DNA of 6,878 nt from Bacteroidia bacterium (GTDB lineage: Bacteria; Bacteroidota; Bacteroidia; Bacteroidales; Azobacteroidaceae). The notes under the pieces are model-generated. The model saw nothing but the letters and a program-made list of their open reading frames with translations, ran no database searches and was not told the DNA's origin. The stretch covers positions 1 to 6,878 of the forward strand of contig BNXB01000070.1 in assembly GCA_025999255.1 (NCBI GenBank), in the 5' to 3' direction. Position 1 is the first letter of the stretch; each line of letters opens with the position of its first letter. The position numbers were made by a program, and so were the translations under genes. This document shows, in pieces, positions 5,901 to 6,878 of the stretch.

Positions 5901-5964
5901 TAACAGGACAAAAACAAAAGAGGGTGTGCCAAAAGGCACACCCTCTTTTGTTTTTGTCCTGTTA
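5901..5964. terminator. Very strong bidirectional terminator (30-bp perfect stem)
   Basis: Positions 5901-5930 pair perfectly with 5935-5964 around an AAAA loop. The core GAGGGTGTGCC/GGCACACCCTC is flanked by A-rich and T-rich arms (CTTTTGTTTTTG on the right), so U-rich RNA follows the GC core in either direction. It begins 4 nt after the lipoprotein stop and lies on the path of leftward transcription from the gene at 6094-6878, so it can end both convergent transcripts. Confidence 0.92.
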
Positions 5965-6008
5965 AAAATAGTTAATAAATAATAGCGGCTTTTTTAGTTG
6001 AGAATTGA

Positions 6009-6050
6009 GAGAGGAGAGTGGGCTTCGTACGAAACCATCACTCTCCTCTC
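6009..6050 (-). terminator. Hairpin downstream of the T9SS adhesin gene
   Basis: GAGAGGAGAGTG (6009-6020) pairs with CACTCTCCTCTC (6039-6050), a perfect 12-bp stem with an 18-nt loop that itself contains the 10-bp palindrome TTCGTACGAA (6024-6033). It begins 43 nt beyond the stop of the minus-strand gene. No T-run follows on either strand, so it is more likely an mRNA 3'-end stabiliser or a pause site than a classic intrinsic terminator. Confidence 0.5.
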
Positions 6051-6093
6051 GTTGCTTCTTAAATGAAGTTTTCTTTATTCTTTCATTTAATCA

Positions 6094-6878
6094 TCATTTC
6101 CTGATGACCTTGAACGCTTTACCGTTGTAGTGTAACATGTACGTACCCTTGGCATAGCCCGTCAGGTCGATCGTTGTTGTACCTTCCTGCGTTTTGTAAG
6201 TTCCCTTCAACGAACCGGTAACATCCATGATGCGGATGGTTTGGTTCGCTTCCGTATTCGAAACTTTTACTACGCCTGAAGTCGGGTTCGGGGAAACCTG
6301 TACTGTGGTTGTCGTGAGGTTATCTGTTCCCGTCGGGTATTGCACTTTAATCGTTTGCGTTGCCTGCCGCGTACCGCAGGGGTGTTCCAAGGTCGCTGTG
6401 AGGGTGCCGATACCTTCCGAGAGGGTGCCGAACGTCGCCCAGGTCTCGTTTTCACCAACCTCGCCTGTTTCAGGGGAGAAGATCACTCCTTCCTTACTGT
6501 AACTCCAACTGTACTTCGTCACGTCGGAATAACCCGCTAACTGAATATGGTACGTCCGGCCTGTTCTTGCTACCGGGGACGGATAGTCTGAGAACAGCAA
6601 TGTTTCAGGAAGGAATTCCGCTACCCATAGACGGACGTTCTTGCTGTAAACACTCGCTTTGTATCCATTGAAATTACTGCGGATGATGACATAATAACGT
6701 TCGTAATCTTTCAGTTTCGCATTCGTCACCGTGTAGGTATTGCTGTTCGCCCCCAGGATACGGTTATTCCCGTAGTACCATTCATACGTCAGGTTATGAC
6801 CTTCGGCCAGGACTTGGAAGGTATGGCTTTCCCCAAGGCAGATGATGGCGTCTTCCAGGTCTTTTGTGATTTTAGGGA
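6094..6878 (-). CDS. Secreted adhesin-like protein with Ig-like and PKD-like domains and T9SS sorting tail (5' truncated)
   Basis: The frame is open from the window edge to TGA at 6096-6094, giving the last 260 residues of a larger protein; the GTG at 6729 is an internal Val, not a start. An Ig-like domain covers about visible residues 12-85 (ICLGESHTF, YEWYYGNNRILGANSNTYTV, then DYERYYVIIRSNFNG). A PKD-like domain follows at about 98-178 (KYSWSYSKEGVIFSP, GTLTATLEHPCGT). The type A T9SS sorting domain covers about 191-260, with SPNPTSG, DLTGYAKGTYMLHYNGK and KVIRK. Only two cysteines (C13, C167) are visible and neither has a partner within its domain. Such proteins are exported by Sec, moved across the outer membrane by T9SS and often anchored to A-LPS; the repeated beta domains are usually adhesive or spacer modules. 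Base composition is well above the neighbours: 39 of 60 bases at 6361-6420 are G/C, against 23 of 60 at 4621-4680 in mtaB. Confidence 0.9.
   Translation of the reverse strand, partial: PKITKDLEDAIICLGESHTFQVLAEGHNLTYEWYYGNNRILGANSNTYTVTNAKLKDYERYYVIIRSNFNGYKASVYSKNVRLWVAEFLPETLLFSDYPSPVARTGRTYHIQLAGYSDVTKYSWSYSKEGVIFSPETGEVGENETWATFGTLSEGIGTLTATLEHPCGTRQATQTIKVQYPTGTDNLTTTTVQVSPNPTSGVVKVSNTEANQTIRIMDVTGSLKGTYKTQEGTTTIDLTGYAKGTYMLHYNGKAFKVIRK

Noticed and set aside
5981..5997. AGCGGCTTTTTT motif resembling half of the terminator at 124-157
   Set aside because: No complementary second arm lies nearby, so it cannot form the hairpin; the similarity is 12 bases only.
6227..6540. Small frames on both strands within the adhesin gene
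   Set aside because: They are frame shadows of the high-G/C adhesin coding sequence, which is continuous and well supported.

Overview
The window looks like a chromosomal segment of a T9SS-bearing member of Bacteroidota, most likely Bacteroidales. Three things point there. Two different genes end in a type A T9SS C-terminal sorting domain. At least two start sites carry the Bacteroidetes -7 element TAnnTTTG. The start codons lack Shine-Dalgarno sites and are preceded by A/T-rich DNA. Classical Bacteroides generally lack T9SS, so a relative of Odoribacter, Dysgonomonas or Porphyromonas is more likely; genus cannot be settled from this sequence.

Layout. Positions 1-108 (+) are the last 35 codons of a T9SS-secreted protein, followed by a perfect hairpin terminator (124-157). 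A gene-poor stretch (158-821) holds two short covarying hairpins and what reads as a decayed minus-strand gene (265-755), with one frameshift and one in-frame stop. Positions 822-5382 are a tight four-gene minus-strand operon, transcribed right to left: mtaB (tRNA ms2t6A37 methylthiotransferase), an LpxL-like lipid A acyltransferase, a family 2 glycosyltransferase and a CNNM/CorC-type membrane transporter. Gene junctions are 0 nt, a 4-nt overlap and a 2-nt gap. A divergent promoter region (5383-5702) separates the operon from a 64-aa plus-strand lipoprotein gene (5703-5897), which ends at a 30-bp perfect stem. The right end (6094-6878, minus) is the 3' part of a large secreted adhesin-like gene with Ig-like and PKD-like domains and a T9SS tail.

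How the genes fit together. The middle of the operon concerns the cell envelope: an acyltransferase and a glycosyltransferase are what lipid A/LPS or another glycolipid would need, and the CNNM protein sits in the inner membrane. mtaB leads the operon and is a translation-fidelity gene. The lipoprotein and the two T9SS proteins are probably surface-exposed.

The unusual content is mostly in small-scale DNA structure. A perfect 5 x 7-bp array occupies the predicted mtaB 5' leader. A second heptamer-like array covers the mtaB stop and the acyltransferase start, which has no ATG. A G7 tract lies inside the glycosyltransferase. A 9-bp direct repeat overlaps the lipoprotein promoter. I see no CRISPR array, tRNA, rRNA, insertion sequence or recognisable new defence or mobile system. 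Most genes here are ordinary core genes.
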